This document shows positions 1-9,229 of a stretch of DNA of 64,000 bases, piece by piece. Location: assembly GCF_004005995.1 (NCBI RefSeq), contig NZ_CP034767.1, positions 868,001 to 932,000 on the forward strand. Direction: 5' to 3'. The notes under the pieces are model-generated. The model made no database searches, was not told the DNA's origin, and saw only the letters and a program-made list of their open reading frames with translations. This stretch comes from Devosia sp. 1566 (GTDB taxonomy: Bacteria; Pseudomonadota; Alphaproteobacteria; Rhizobiales; Devosiaceae). Each line of letters opens with the position of its first letter. Position 1 is the stretch's first letter. The position numbers and the translations under genes are program-made.

Positions 1-1445
1 AGCGAGAGGGCGGATACGGAGAAGGCCGCGGGCATCGACATGCCATAGGCGCCATAGCCGTAGAGCAGGGCAGGGGCTGTGCCATCGAGTGGGGTGCCCT
101 GGCGATAAAGCACGGTGACCGGGACCTGCTCGCCATCGGGGGCGGTGGCAAACAGGCGCCGCGTCACGTAATCGGCGGGGTTGTGGCCCGAGGGCACCTC
201 CTGCTCCTTGAGCAGCGTGCGCTCGCCGGTCTCGAGATCGAGGTCATAGGTGCGCGAGGGGGTCGTGGGCGAGGAATAGGTGAGGCGGAAGGTCGAGGTA
301 TCGAACTCGTAGCCCACTGACATGCCCAGCGAATAGGCTTCCTCGTCGAACCCGACGCTGTCCTCGGCGGAGGTGCGCAGGTCGCGCACGATGATGCGGG
401 GCAGGCCTTCGAAACGCTCGAGCCGCAGCAGGTGGTTCTTGATCACCGTGGTGTCGAGGATCAGCACGCCCTGCTGGTGGGGCACGAGATCGGTCCAGTT
501 CTCCGGCCCCGGATTGTCGGCGGGGGCGGTGACGATCTTGAAGTCTTCCGCGCCATCAGCATTGGTGCGGATGTAAAGCACGCCCTCGCGCTCATCGACG
601 TCATATTCGCGCTCGGTCACGCGTGGGGCAACGCAGCGGAGTTCGCCCGTGCCGTTCGCGTCGAGCAGCCAGACTTCAGAGGTCTGGTGGTCATGGGCAT
701 CAACGACGATGAACTTGCCGGACAAGGTGCGCCCGACCCCGACGAAAAAGCCGGGATCGCTTTCCTCGAAAACAATGCGATCGCTCTCCTGGGGCGTGCC
801 GATGCGATGTTCGCGCACGCGGAAGGGGCGGTGATTGTCGTCGTATTCGGTATAAAAGATGGCCGTGCTGTCGTTGTTCCAGACATAGGAACCCGCGGTT
901 TCGGCAATCACTTCCGGGCTGTCCGTGCCCGTATCGAGATCGCGCACCACGATGTCGTAATATTCCGAGCCGGCGCGGTCGGCGGCCCAGGCGAGATAGC
1001 GGTGGGAGGGGTCGTGCTCGGCCCCGGCAAAGCCAAAATAGCCGTCGCCTGCCTCGATATTGCAGTCGAGGAGCACGGTTTCGGGCCCGCCATCGCGCGG
1101 GGTGCGCACGACCTGCGGATATTGCTTGCCCTCGAGCATGCGCGAATTATAGGCGAAGGGGCCATCGGGGGAGGGGATGCCGCTGTCGTCTTCCTTGATG
1201 CGGCCGCGGATCTCGCGATAGATCGTTTCCTGCAGATCAGCGGTCGGGGCGCCGAACTCGGCCTCGAAAAAGCTGTTTTCGGCTTCGAGATAATCGCGGA
1301 TTTCCCCATCCAGCGTTTCGGGCTGCTGCATCACTTCCTGCCAGTTGGGTGCGCGCAGCCAGTGATAGGGGTCCTCGCGCCGGTCATTGTGGTGCGTGGC
1401 GAAGTAGGGCTTGCGGGCGGCGACAGGTGAGGAAAGCTTGGGCAT
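1..1445 (-). CDS. ptrB: Oligopeptidase B-like S9 family serine peptidase (5' part, cut by window edge)
   Basis: Reading the minus strand from the ATG at 1445 gives an open frame of about 481 residues that runs off the left edge of the window. It starts MPKLSSPVAARKP and continues with HWLRAPNWQEVM, the usual opening of the prolyl oligopeptidase/oligopeptidase B beta-propeller. The last visible residues (ALLYGYGAYGMSMPAAFS) match the beginning of the alpha/beta hydrolase domain. The catalytic Ser, Asp and His would lie beyond the edge, so activity cannot be judged here. Members are about 700 residues long and cleave short peptides after basic residues, in the cytoplasm or periplasm. The gene is divergent from the mrp operon, with 233 bases between the starts. 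Family assignment is firm. The choice of oligopeptidase B over another S9A peptidase is by resemblance. Confidence 0.85.
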   Translation of the reverse strand, partial: MPKLSSPVAARKPYFATHHNDRREDPYHWLRAPNWQEVMQQPETLDGEIRDYLEAENSFFEAEFGAPTADLQETIYREIRGRIKEDDSGIPSPDGPFAYNSRMLEGKQYPQVVRTPRDGGPETVLLDCNIEAGDGYFGFAGAEHDPSHRYLAWAADRAGSEYYDIVVRDLDTGTDSPEVIAETAGSYVWNNDSTAIFYTEYDDNHRPFRVREHRIGTPQESDRIVFEESDPGFFVGVGRTLSGKFIVVDAHDHQTSEVWLLDANGTGELRCVAPRVTEREYDVDEREGVLYIRTNADGAEDFKIVTAPADNPGPENWTDLVPHQQGVLILDTTVIKNHLLRLERFEGLPRIIVRDLRTSAEDSVGFDEEAYSLGMSVGYEFDTSTFRLTYSSPTTPSRTYDLDLETGERTLLKEQEVPSGHNPADYVTRRLFATAPDGEQVPVTVLYRQGTPLDGTAPALLYGYGAYGMSMPAAFSVSALS

Positions 1446-1678
1446 GAAAATTCCAGATGGGGCGAAAGCATCGGCCAAGGTGCCGGCTGCCCTCGCAGGG
1501 AGATGAAGGCAAGGTAGGGCTCCCGCCCGGTGATTTCCAGAGCGGAGCGGCAAAGCTGCAGCAACTCTGCAGGGCCAATTGTCACGCTCCCGTGATTTTA
1601 ACTTGTCCCAGCAAGTCCATCCGCTAAGGTCGCCGCCCAAACAAACCGCCGGAATCGGCACTCAACTGGGGCGGACAC

Positions 1679-4087
1679 TTGGAGTTCTGGACACCGGCAA
1701 GCTTGTATCTGGCAGTTGGGGCGCCCGCCCTGGCCGCACTCCTGGCGCCGCTGCTCGTGCGCTGGATGGGGGGAGCGGCCGGCTGGCTGCTGGCCCTGGT
1801 GCCTGCCGGCGTGTTCGTGCTGCTGTTGGGCGGGCTCGAAGCCGTGGCGGCCGGTCTGCCACTGCGCCAAGGCTTTGACTGGGTGCCGACCCTGGGGCTG
1901 CGCCTGTCCTTTGCGCTGGATGGGCTGAGCCTGTTGTTCAGCCTCACCATTGCGGCGGTGGGCACGCTGGTGGTGCTGTATTCCGGCGCTTATCTCAACG
2001 GGCATCCCCATCAAGGGCGCTTTCTCGCCTTTATCCTTGTTTTCATGTCGGCCATGCTCGGCGTGGTGCTCGCGGATTCCACGCTGGCGCTGTTTGCCTT
2101 CTGGGAGCTGACCTCGGTCACCTCGTTCCTTTTGATCGGGTTCGATCATCGCCGCGAGGCGGCGCGGCGGGCGGCCATCCAGGCGCTGGTGATCACCAAT
2201 ATTGGCGGGCTGGCGCTGCTGGTCGGCGTGCTGCTGCTGTGGCAGGCGACGGGCAGCTGGGAGCTGAGCGCGCTGGCCGGAACGGACATTCGCGCGCATG
2301 GGCTTTATGGCGCGATCCTGGGCTGTATCCTCCTCGCCGCTTTCACCAAATCGGCGCAGTTTCCGTTCCACTTCTGGCTCCCCAATGCCATGGAAGCGCC
2401 GACGCCCGTTTCGGCGTTTTTGCATTCGGCAACCATGGTGCAGGCCGGCGTTTATCTGCTGGCGCGCCTGTCCCCGACCTTGGGCGACACCCCGATCTGG
2501 ACCTTGCTGCTGATCGTTTTTGGCGGCTTGACCCTGCTTTGGGGCGCTTTTGGCGCCTTGCGGCAAACCGATCTCAAGCAGATGCTGGCCCAATCCACCA
2601 TCGCGTCGCTTGGGCTACTGGTGCTGTTGATCGGCATCGGCAACGAGGCGGCGATCTCAGCCATGGTGATCTATTTCCTCGCCCATGCCTGCTACAAGGC
2701 CGGCCTCTTCATGGTCGCCGGCGCGGTGGACCATGGCACCGGCACCCGCAATCTGCCGGCGCTAGGTGGCCTTGCCGACCAGATGCCGGTGAGCTTTATC
2801 GGCGCGGCGCTGGGGGCCCTTTCCATGATCGGCCTGCCGCTGACGCTGGGCTTTTTCGGCAAGGAAGAGATGTATCTGGCGCTGTTCACCTCACGGCTCG
2901 ACTCGCTGCTGGGGTTGGTGGTGCTGATCCTGGGCAATGCACTGCTGGCTGGCGTCGCCATGGTGGTGATGATCAAGCCGTTTCTCGGGCCGCTCCTGCC
3001 CACGCCCAAATCGCCCCACGAGGCACCCATTGCCATGCTGGTCGGCCCCATTCTGCTGGGCGGGGTGGCCATTTTGGGCGCAGTGGCGGTGGAATGGCTG
3101 GGCCATGACATCGTCGCACCCGCGGCAAGCACTATCCTGGGCGAACAGGCGCTGAGCCATCTGGGGCTTGCCATCGATCTGCGCAGCCCCATCGTGTGGT
3201 TGTCCATCCTGACCTGGGGACTGGGCGTCGCCGTGTATTGGCAGGCCGCCACTATCCGCACCGTGCTGCGGCGCGGCGGGCGGGCGATGGGCTGGACCGC
3301 CGACCATGTTTTCGACCACGCCATGTTTGGCCTGATCCGCTTCGCGGCCGACGTCACCCGCTTCCTGCATCACGGCCGGCTTGAGGTTTACCTGCTGGTC
3401 GTGTTTGCCGCCCTGGCGCTCGTATTGCTGGTGCCGGTGATCGGTCTGGGTGGGCTCGATGTTCTGGGCTCATGGGCGCAGGGCAACTGGCCCGCCAATC
3501 TGCAGCCGACCATGCCCTATCTGCATGAATGGGTGGTCCTGGCGCTGGCGGTGACCGGGCTGGGTGCGGTGCTGCTCGCCCCCAGTCGGCTGGTCGCTAT
3601 CCTGGCGCTGGGCATCCAGGGCACGGCCGTGGCGCTGCTTTATCTGCTGTTCGGCGCGCCGGACCTTGCCTTTACCCAATTCATGGTGGAAGTGCTTTCG
3701 GTCGTGATCCTCACCCTCGTGATGACGCGGCTGCGGCTCGATGAGCGCGATCACCGCCCGCTCGGGGAGGCGCTGCGCGATGGCGCGGTGGCGCTGGCCT
3801 GCGCTGTTGGCGTGAGCCTGACGCTGCTGTTGGTGCTGACCGGCACGCTCGACCCTACGCTGAGCGATTTCTTCACCGCCACCAGCGTGCCGATCGCGCA
3901 TGGGCACAACATCGTCAACGTGATCCTGGTCGATTACCGCGGCTTTGATACGCTGGGCGAAATCTCCGTGCTGATGGCGACCGGCATTGCCATTCTGGCG
4001 CTGATCCGCGGCACGGCCAAGGCCGGCAGCGGCGCCAAGCGCCGGGCCGCCAAACCCGTCGAAGACGGCCTGGAGGGCGAGGCATGA
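1679..4087 (+). CDS. mrpA: Na+/H+ antiporter subunit A (MrpA/MnhA)
   Basis: This 802-residue polytopic membrane protein is the large NuoL/ND5-related subunit of the Mrp cation/proton antiporter, which exchanges Na+ (or K+) for H+ across the inner membrane. The length matches the unfused MrpA/MnhA form (about 800), not the longer form fused to MrpB, and a separate mrpB follows. The NuoL-type core motifs are visible around residues 220-260 ([28 protein letters not shown]). The next residues read MVQAG, where many family members have MVKAG. The start is a TTG preceded by GGGGCGG. It is the first gene of a seven-gene operon and overlaps mrpB by 4 bases (ATGA). An alternative start slightly downstream is possible. 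Confidence 0.95.
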   Translation: MEFWTPASLYLAVGAPALAALLAPLLVRWMGGAAGWLLALVPAGVFVLLLGGLEAVAAGLPLRQGFDWVPTLGLRLSFALDGLSLLFSLTIAAVGTLVVLYSGAYLNGHPHQGRFLAFILVFMSAMLGVVLADSTLALFAFWELTSVTSFLLIGFDHRREAARRAAIQALVITNIGGLALLVGVLLLWQATGSWELSALAGTDIRAHGLYGAILGCILLAAFTKSAQFPFHFWLPNAMEAPTPVSAFLHSATMVQAGVYLLARLSPTLGDTPIWTLLLIVFGGLTLLWGAFGALRQTDLKQMLAQSTIASLGLLVLLIGIGNEAAISAMVIYFLAHACYKAGLFMVAGAVDHGTGTRNLPALGGLADQMPVSFIGAALGALSMIGLPLTLGFFGKEEMYLALFTSRLDSLLGLVVLILGNALLAGVAMVVMIKPFLGPLLPTPKSPHEAPIAMLVGPILLGGVAILGAVAVEWLGHDIVAPAASTILGEQALSHLGLAIDLRSPIVWLSILTWGLGVAVYWQAATIRTVLRRGGRAMGWTADHVFDHAMFGLIRFAADVTRFLHHGRLEVYLLVVFAALALVLLVPVIGLGGLDVLGSWAQGNWPANLQPTMPYLHEWVVLALAVTGLGAVLLAPSRLVAILALGIQGTAVALLYLLFGAPDLAFTQFMVEVLSVVILTLVMTRLRLDERDHRPLGEALRDGAVALACAVGVSLTLLLVLTGTLDPTLSDFFTATSVPIAHGHNIVNVILVDYRGFDTLGEISVLMATGIAILALIRGTAKAGSGAKRRAAKPVEDGLEGEA

Positions 4088-4509
4088 ACACCGTTATCTT
4101 TCGCACCACCGCCCCGGTGGTGATTGCCGTCATGCTGGTGTTTTCCGTGTTTATTTGCCTGCGCGGGCATAACGAGCCGGGCGGCGGCTTTATCGGTGGG
4201 CTGATCGCGGCGTCCGCCATCGCCATTTATGGCATGGCTGCGGGCGTGGATCGGGTGCGGCGCGCCATGCGGATCGACCCGCTGGCGCTGGCGGGCGCTG
4301 GCGTTCTGCTTGCCGCGGGCACGGGCGTGCTGTCGCTGTTTACCGGTTCACCCTTCATGACCAGCATCTGGTACGAGCTCAACCTGGGGGAATCGTCCGT
4401 GGCTCTTTCCACCCCGATGTTCTTTGATATCGGCGTGTATCTGGTGGTTTTTGGCAGTGTTTCGGCCATCGCCCTGGCGCTGGAAGCCGGTCGGGAGGAG
4501 GACCTCTGA
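4084..4509 (+). CDS. mrpB: Na+/H+ antiporter subunit B (MrpB/MnhB)
   Basis: A 141-residue membrane protein with the MnhB family core: an early segment with [14 protein letters not shown] around residues 27-40, followed by several hydrophobic helices. MrpB is a small obligatory subunit of the Mrp antiporter in the inner membrane. It starts inside the mrpA stop codon (ATGA overlap) and its TGA overlaps the ATG of mrpC by one base, so translation of the three genes is probably coupled. The full expected length is present, with no break. Confidence 0.95.
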   Translation: MNTVIFRTTAPVVIAVMLVFSVFICLRGHNEPGGGFIGGLIAASAIAIYGMAAGVDRVRRAMRIDPLALAGAGVLLAAGTGVLSLFTGSPFMTSIWYELNLGESSVALSTPMFFDIGVYLVVFGSVSAIALALEAGREEDL

Positions 4510-4886
4510 TGAATTTCTTTCTTGCCGTGCTTGTTGGCGTTTTCATCGGTTGCGGCGTTTATCTGCTGCTGTCCCAATCGGTGATCCGCATGCTGCTGGG
4601 CCTGACCGTGCTGGGCAATGGCATTAACCTCTTGATCTTCACCGCCGGCCGGCTGACCCGCGAAGTGGCGCCCATCGTGCCGCCCGGCCTCGATGTGCCG
4701 GTCGGGCCGATTGCCAATCCGCTGCCCCAGGCGCTGATCCTGACCGCCATCGTCATCAGCTTTGCCATGTTCAGCTTTCTTCTCGTGCTGGCCTTCCGCG
4801 CCTATCAGACGCTGGACGCGGACAACACCAACACCATGCGCCTGGCCGAGCCGCCCGGGGCGCCCCAGCCGCCGTTGAGTTATTGA
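4509..4886 (+). CDS. mrpC: Na+/H+ antiporter subunit C (MrpC/MnhC)
   Basis: A 125-residue protein with three hydrophobic helices, related to NuoK/ND4L of respiratory complex I. The region LLGLTVLGNGINLLIF (about residues 30-45) and the conserved PLPQALILTAIVISFA segment (about 76-91) are typical of MnhC. It is a membrane subunit of the Mrp antiporter. The start ATG overlaps the mrpB TGA by one base, and the gene ends one base before mrpD. Confidence 0.96.
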   Translation: MNFFLAVLVGVFIGCGVYLLLSQSVIRMLLGLTVLGNGINLLIFTAGRLTREVAPIVPPGLDVPVGPIANPLPQALILTAIVISFAMFSFLLVLAFRAYQTLDADNTNTMRLAEPPGAPQPPLSY

Positions 4887-4887
4887 G

Positions 4888-6474
4888 ATGGCAGAGCCTT
4901 TTTCCCTGATGATCGGGATGACGCCGGCCAGCGAATGGCTGGTGGTGCTGCCCCTGGTGCTGGCGCTGATGGGCTCGGCATTCCTGCTTGTGCTGCGCCG
5001 GGCACCCGGCGCACCGGCGATTGCCGCCATGCTGGTGGTGATCGGCATCATCGTCTGCGAGATCGCCTTGATCGCGCGCATCCTGCGCGAAGGGCCGGTC
5101 AGCATGACCATGGGTGGCTGGCAGCCCCCATTTGGGATCAGTTTCACCGCCGACCTGCTTGGTGCCGGCTTTGCCCTCGCAGCCGCAATTGTCGCCCTGA
5201 TCGTGCTGGTTTATGCCGAAGCGGAGCGGGATCCCGGCGAAGGCGCTCGCGATGGCTTTCACGCTCTGGTGCTGTTGCTGCTTGGCGGAGTGACGGGTTC
5301 GTTCCTGACCGGGGATCTGTTCAATCTTTATGTGTGGTTCGAGGTGATGCTGATCGCGTCCTTCGGGCTGCTGGTGCTGGGCGGCAAGCCGCTGCAGCTC
5401 GACGCCGCAGTGAAATACGGCTTTCTCAACATCATGGCGGCGAGCTTTTTCCTGCTCGCGCTCGGCCTGCTGCATGGCCTCTTGGGCACGCTCAACATGG
5501 CCGATATCATCGGCTTGGCCCCGGGGGCGAACCCGGCAGCGATGACGGCGGTGGCGGCCTTGCTGATGCTGGCCTTTGCCATCAAGGGCGCGGCCTTTCC
5601 GGTCAATGCCTGGTTGCCGGCGTCCTATCATGCGCCCTCGGCCGCAGTATCGGCGCTGCTGGGCGGCTTGTTGACCAAGGTGGGCGTTTTTGCCCTGTTG
5701 CGCACCATGATCGTGCTGCTGCCCGGCAGCTATGGCTTGCTGCAGCCCTTGCTTGCCACCGCGGCGATCGCGAGCCTGATCTTGGGGCCGCTCGGGGCGA
5801 TCGCTGAAACCAATCTGCGCCGCGCCATCGGTTTCATGCTGATCGGTGGCATTGGCGCGGTGCTGGCCGGCATCGCCATGCCAACCCCCGAAGGCATTGC
5901 CGGTGCCGGGCTTTATATCTTCCACGCCATCTTCACCCTAACGGGACTGTACCTCGTGGCGGGCATGATCGAGCGCCGTACCGGGCAAACCGATACGCGC
6001 CAAATGGGTGGGCTTTATGCAGCCTCAACCCCCATGTCGATCCTGTTCTTCTTGCTGGTGCTGGCGGTTGCCGGCGTGCCGCCGCTGCTGGGTTTCTGGC
6101 CCAAATTGCTGCTGCTGCAAGCTGCGACGGCCGGGATCGAGGGCGGAGTTGATCCGGCGCGGCTGCTGTTGATGCTTGCCCTGCTGGGCAATGCGGTGCT
6201 GACGCTTATTGCGGGCACCCGGATCTGGGCGCATGTGTTCTGGCGCGGCGGCTGGGAAGGGGCGGGTTCCGAGCACCAGAATGCGCCGCTTGTGACAGTG
6301 CCTCGTCGCTCGAGCCTGCTGACCTTTGGAGCCACTGGCGCCCTGGTGGTGCTCGTGGTTGCTGCCGGGCTTTGGCCCAATCCACTGCTCGACGCGGCGC
6401 GGATCGGGGTAGCCGACATGATTGATCCGCAACGCTATATCGCGGCGGTGGAACTCGCGGGAGAAGCACCATGA
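4888..6474 (+). CDS. mrpD: Na+/H+ antiporter subunit D (MrpD/MnhD)
   Basis: A 528-residue protein with about 14 membrane helices, homologous to the antiporter-like subunits NuoM/NuoN of complex I. It contains TGDLFNLYVWFEVM (about residues 138-151), with the conserved Glu in a helix, and KGAAFPVNAWLPASYHAPSA, with the conserved Lys. Together these mark a proton-translocating channel. Length is normal for MrpD (about 500). It follows mrpC by one base and overlaps mrpE by four bases, in the middle of the operon. Confidence 0.96.
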   Translation: MAEPFSLMIGMTPASEWLVVLPLVLALMGSAFLLVLRRAPGAPAIAAMLVVIGIIVCEIALIARILREGPVSMTMGGWQPPFGISFTADLLGAGFALAAAIVALIVLVYAEAERDPGEGARDGFHALVLLLLGGVTGSFLTGDLFNLYVWFEVMLIASFGLLVLGGKPLQLDAAVKYGFLNIMAASFFLLALGLLHGLLGTLNMADIIGLAPGANPAAMTAVAALLMLAFAIKGAAFPVNAWLPASYHAPSAAVSALLGGLLTKVGVFALLRTMIVLLPGSYGLLQPLLATAAIASLILGPLGAIAETNLRRAIGFMLIGGIGAVLAGIAMPTPEGIAGAGLYIFHAIFTLTGLYLVAGMIERRTGQTDTRQMGGLYAASTPMSILFFLLVLAVAGVPPLLGFWPKLLLLQAATAGIEGGVDPARLLLMLALLGNAVLTLIAGTRIWAHVFWRGGWEGAGSEHQNAPLVTVPRRSSLLTFGATGALVVLVVAAGLWPNPLLDAARIGVADMIDPQRYIAAVELAGEAP

Positions 6475-6950
6475 AGCTGCCACTGCTGGTGATCATCCTG
6501 GCGCTGCTTTGGCTGGCCATAACCGGCAATTTCAGTGGTGCCAATCTGGTGTTTGGCGCCGTGATTGCCGCGGGCGCCATGTTCCTGCTGCGCGACTCGG
6601 TGGCGCCGCCCCGCGCGCTCAAACGCCTGCGGCGGATCGTCTCGCTGGCGGTCCTGTTCGTATATGAACTCAATCTCAGCGCCATCCGGGTCGCCATTCT
6701 GGTGCTGACGCCTGACCTGAAATCGGCGCTCCGCCCGGCGGTGGTGACGGTGCCGCTCAAGGTCAAGAGCGATGCCGAGATCACCCTTCTGGCCAATCTC
6801 ATCACCCTGACGCCGGGCACGCTGAGCATCGATCTGTCGCCCGACCGCAGCCATCTCTATGTGCATGCGCTATCGGTGACCGACCCCCAGGCGGTGATCG
6901 ACGATATCACTTCGGGCTTTGAAGCGCGCATCCGCAAGGTGTTCCAATGA
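6471..6950 (+). CDS. mrpE: Na+/H+ antiporter subunit E (MrpE/MnhE)
   Basis: A 159-residue MnhE-family membrane protein. It has two N-terminal hydrophobic segments followed by a soluble region with the family motif [16 protein letters not shown] (about residues 108-123), which is diagnostic. MrpE is required for full antiport activity of the Mrp complex. The start ATG overlaps the mrpD TGA by 4 bases, and its own TGA overlaps the mrpF ATG by 4 bases. Confidence 0.95.
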   Translation: MKLPLLVIILALLWLAITGNFSGANLVFGAVIAAGAMFLLRDSVAPPRALKRLRRIVSLAVLFVYELNLSAIRVAILVLTPDLKSALRPAVVTVPLKVKSDAEITLLANLITLTPGTLSIDLSPDRSHLYVHALSVTDPQAVIDDITSGFEARIRKVFQ

Positions 6951-7261
6951 TGCCGGCAACCGAGTTCCTGGCCCATGCCACGACGGCGGCGCTGGTGCTG
7001 CAGGCTGCGGCCTTGTTGTTGTCGGTGGTGCGGATCATCATCGGACCAACCCTGGCCGATCGGGTGCTGGCGCTTGATCTCTTGACGGTGGTGGCGCTGG
7101 GCTTTGTCAGCATCATCGCCATCCGCACCGGGCTGATGCTGTATCTCGATATTGCTATCGCTCTGGGACTGCTGGGCTTTCTGGCAACAATCGCCCTGGC
7201 GCGCTATCTGCTGGCCCGCCGCAAGGCCACCACCATCGCCGCGGTGGAGAGCAAGCCATGA
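6947..7261 (+). CDS. mrpF: Na+/H+ antiporter subunit F (MrpF/MnhF)
   Basis: A 104-residue protein with three membrane helices. The central [18 protein letters not shown] (about residues 28-45) is the MnhF signature. It is a small inner-membrane subunit of the Mrp antiporter. It overlaps mrpE and mrpG by four bases each. The C-terminal tail is short and basic (LLARRKATT), consistent with a cytoplasmic end. Confidence 0.95.
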   Translation: MMPATEFLAHATTAALVLQAAALLLSVVRIIIGPTLADRVLALDLLTVVALGFVSIIAIRTGLMLYLDIAIALGLLGFLATIALARYLLARRKATTIAAVESKP

Positions 7262-7581
7262 TTGTTGAGCTGGCGCTTTATCTTGCGGCGTTGCTGATGC
7301 TGGTGGGGGCGGTGTTCAGCCTCCTCGCCACGATCGGCGTGCTGCGCTTTCCCGATCTGCTGACCCGCATGCATGCCGCCTCCAAGGCGGGGGCGGTTGG
7401 TGGTGGCTTGCTGCTGCTGGCCGTGGCGCTGGTGAGCCAGGATGCGGCAGTGGCGCTGCGGGCCATCCTGGGCATCCTGTTCCTGTTGCTGACCACCCCG
7501 GTTGCGGCCCATTTGCTGGCGCGGGTCACCTACCAGCCCGCCGAGGAAAGCGGGCAGCAGGTCACTCCTCCCCCGGAGTAG
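7258..7581 (+). CDS. mrpG: Na+/H+ antiporter subunit G (MrpG/MnhG)
   Basis: A 107-residue membrane protein, last gene of the Mrp operon. It has the MnhG core: a hydrophobic start, then [20 protein letters not shown] (about residues 25-44), then two more helices. It forms part of the antiporter's small-subunit bundle. It starts within the mrpF stop codon. No clear terminator follows, so transcription might continue toward the mucR-type gene 152 bases downstream. Confidence 0.95.
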   Translation: MIVELALYLAALLMLVGAVFSLLATIGVLRFPDLLTRMHAASKAGAVGGGLLLLAVALVSQDAAVALRAILGILFLLLTTPVAAHLLARVTYQPAEESGQQVTPPPE

Positions 7582-7632
7582 TATGGTAGTAATTGCTCCG
7601 AGGCCTTGAGACCGCCCAAATTGTCGCAACAG

Positions 7633-7706
7633 TTAGGCGGTAGGTATCATTGCGCCTGCGCCTAAAGACGCATAAGTAAACAGTACGGCGGTGAGTTAGG
7701 CTCACC
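7633..7706 (+). promoter_or_regulatory. Inverted repeat and small hairpin upstream of the mucR-type gene
   Basis: The 152 bases between mrpG and the mucR-type gene hold two symmetrical elements. TTAGGCG at 7633-7639 is mirrored by CGCCTAA at 7659-7665. Closer to the gene, GGTGAG (7690-7695) pairs with CTCACC (7701-7706) around a TTAGG loop. An AAAGG ribosome-binding sequence precedes the ATG at 7734. MucR/Ros regulators commonly repress their own genes, so one of these could be an operator or leader element. This is inference, as no known MucR site was matched. Confidence 0.35.
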
Positions 7707-7733
7707 CAAAAACAATAACAGAAAGGTTAACAA

Positions 7734-8159
7734 ATGAACGATACCGCTGAGGCGGCGAGCGGCTACGAGACGGATCTAATCGAACTCAGTTCAGATATCG
7801 TATCGGCTTACGTCAGTCATAATGCCGTGAGTCCTACTGATCTGACGAAGTTGATCTCGGAAGTTCATGGTGCCCTGCGCTTGTTGCAGAGCAACGAAGT
7901 ACCCGCGCCCCCGCCCGAAGAACTTAAGCCTGCTGTGTCGGTCCGCAAGTCTGTGGCGCCTGACTACATTATTTGTCTTGAAGACGGCAAGAAGTTCAAG
8001 TCGCTCAAGCGCCATCTGCGTACCCACTACAATATGTCTCCCGAAGAATATCGCGAGAAGTGGGGTTTGCCTGCAGATTACCCAATGGTCGCGCCGAACT
8101 ATTCTGCGACCCGCTCCAAGCTCGCCAAAGATAACGGGCTCGGCCGCAAGGCTGTCTAA
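7734..8159 (+). CDS. mucR: Ros/MucR family zinc-finger transcriptional regulator
   Basis: A 141-residue protein with the Ros/MucR architecture: an acidic N-terminal half (oligomerisation region) and a single prokaryotic zinc finger near residues 79-100 with CLEDGKKFKSLKRHLRTHY. The likely metal ligands are Cys81, Asp84, His94 and His98. Asp in place of the second Cys is known in MucR proteins. The finger is followed by MSPEEYREKWGLP, also typical. MucR proteins bind AT-rich promoter DNA and act as global, H-NS-like silencers of exopolysaccharide, motility and cell-cycle genes in alphaproteobacteria. The gene stands alone between the mrp operon and a strong terminator. Many genomes carry several paralogues, so the symbol denotes the family. 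Confidence 0.92.
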   Translation: MNDTAEAASGYETDLIELSSDIVSAYVSHNAVSPTDLTKLISEVHGALRLLQSNEVPAPPPEELKPAVSVRKSVAPDYIICLEDGKKFKSLKRHLRTHYNMSPEEYREKWGLPADYPMVAPNYSATRSKLAKDNGLGRKAV

Positions 8160-8235
8160 GCCCAGCTAACCGCTACGACTGGTCGCGTTCGCATCGCTCA
8201 CGAGCGATTCAGGACGGCGGCTATGATCTGCCCCT

Positions 8236-8264
8236 CAAACGGCCGCTCCTGGAGCGGCCGTTTG
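8236..8264 (+). terminator. Intrinsic terminator hairpin after the mucR-type gene
   Basis: A perfect 14-base inverted repeat (arms 8236-8249 and 8251-8264, one base between) lies 77 bases after the mucR stop codon. The next bases (ACTTTGTGG) contain only a short T run. The long GC-rich stem supports transcription termination, or RNA 3'-end stabilisation, for the mucR transcript. Confidence 0.75.
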
Positions 8265-8358
8265 ACTTTGTGGGGTTTGTGCGCCCCAACTTATCCCCGC
8301 CCGGGCTTTACCGATGCAGTATCTAGGAATAAATTCCTTGATGCGCGGAGGTTGCAAG

Positions 8359-8712
8359 ATGTCAGGGCAAACAGCACAACGGACTCAAGGCCGGCCCGAC
8401 CCCGCTTGCGAGCAGGTGATTGCCTTGGTGGCGCGGCGGAAAAACGTGCCGGGGGAATTGCTTACCAGCCGCTCGCGCTGTCGGTTCGCTGCGGCGCGGG
8501 CCCGGCAACTGGCCATGTACCTGGCGCATGTAAGCCTGGGGCGCAGCCTGACCCAAGTGGGCGCGGTGTTCGGGCGCGATAGGACAACAGTCTCATATGC
8601 TTGTGCGCTGATCGAAGACCTGCGCGATGATCCGCGTTTCGACGACGAGGTCTGCGACCTCGAGCAGCGAATCGCCGGGCTGGTGGTGGGAGCGTCCGCT
8701 CATGAGCACTAA
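8359..8712 (+). CDS. Small helix-turn-helix protein related to DnaA domain IV
   Basis: About 117 residues, starting at the ATG at 8359, which has GGAGG seven bases upstream. ATGs at 8314 and 8341 in the same frame lack this signal. The C-terminal two thirds (ARQLAMYLAHVSLGRS, then VFGRDRTTVSYACALIEDL) match the DnaA C-terminal DNA-binding domain: the basic helix-turn-helix and the RDxTTV signature that contacts the DnaA box. The AAA+ ATPase domain of DnaA is absent, so it cannot be an initiator by itself. It may bind DnaA-box-like sites as a transcription factor or competitor. It overlaps the next gene (DUF6456) by 11 bases, so the two are co-translated. Function unknown. Confidence 0.8.
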   Translation: MSGQTAQRTQGRPDPACEQVIALVARRKNVPGELLTSRSRCRFAAARARQLAMYLAHVSLGRSLTQVGAVFGRDRTTVSYACALIEDLRDDPRFDDEVCDLEQRIAGLVVGASAHEH

Positions 8713-9229
8713 GCCAGGCGAGGCCAGCGCACCCCGATCGGCGGACCATCCCCTGCAGCGGCTGGGTGCGGGTAAGGATGACGAAGCCTTTCTCCAGGCT
8801 CATCACCTGCTGGCCGCCGAGCGGCTGATGCGGCTGGTGGACCGGGCGCGGCTCACCCCGCGCGTGACCATGTCCTATGATCCGGCGCGGGTGGGAGGGG
8901 GCAGGGGTGGGGGCAACGCCGCGCTCGAGATGTCCGATGCGGCCGCGGACGCGCGCAAGCGCCTCGGGCAGATCGCCGCGGCCATGCCGGGCGATTGCTG
9001 GGGCGTGGTGATCGATGTGTGCGGCTTCAGCAAGGGGCTGCAAACGGTGGAAACCGAGCGGCAATGGCCGCGGCGCAGCGCAAAGCTGGTGTTGCGAATT
9101 GGGCTCGAGCAGCTCGCGCGGTTGTGGGGCTTGTCGGGCAGTGCCAGCGGGCCGGAGCAAAGTCGGGCGCGGGGATGGCTAGCGGAAAGGCTGCCGTTGA
9201 TCGGGGAGGAGGAGGAGGCGGGGCGCTAG
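8702..9229 (+). CDS. DUF6456 domain-containing protein
   Basis: The ATG at 8702 lies inside the end of the DnaA-like gene and is preceded by GTGGGAG. It gives 175 residues. The conserved part (about residues 75-150) includes MSDAAADARKRLGQIAAAMP, CWGVVIDVCGFSKGLQTVE and ERQWPRRSAKLVLRIGLEQLARLWGL, which I recognise as the DUF6456 family of alphaproteobacteria. No catalytic residues are known. The tight coupling with a DnaA-domain-IV protein suggests a joint role in DNA binding, but this is inference. Its 3' end overlaps the convergent sufE gene by four bases. Confidence 0.75.
   Translation: MSTKPGEASAPRSADHPLQRLGAGKDDEAFLQAHHLLAAERLMRLVDRARLTPRVTMSYDPARVGGGRGGGNAALEMSDAAADARKRLGQIAAAMPGDCWGVVIDVCGFSKGLQTVETERQWPRRSAKLVLRIGLEQLARLWGLSGSASGPEQSRARGWLAERLPLIGEEEEAGR

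Noticed and set aside
432..1430. 332-codon plus-strand open frame opposite the oligopeptidase B-like gene
   Set aside because: The minus strand encodes a recognisable S9 peptidase over the whole interval. The plus-strand product is low-complexity with no known motif.
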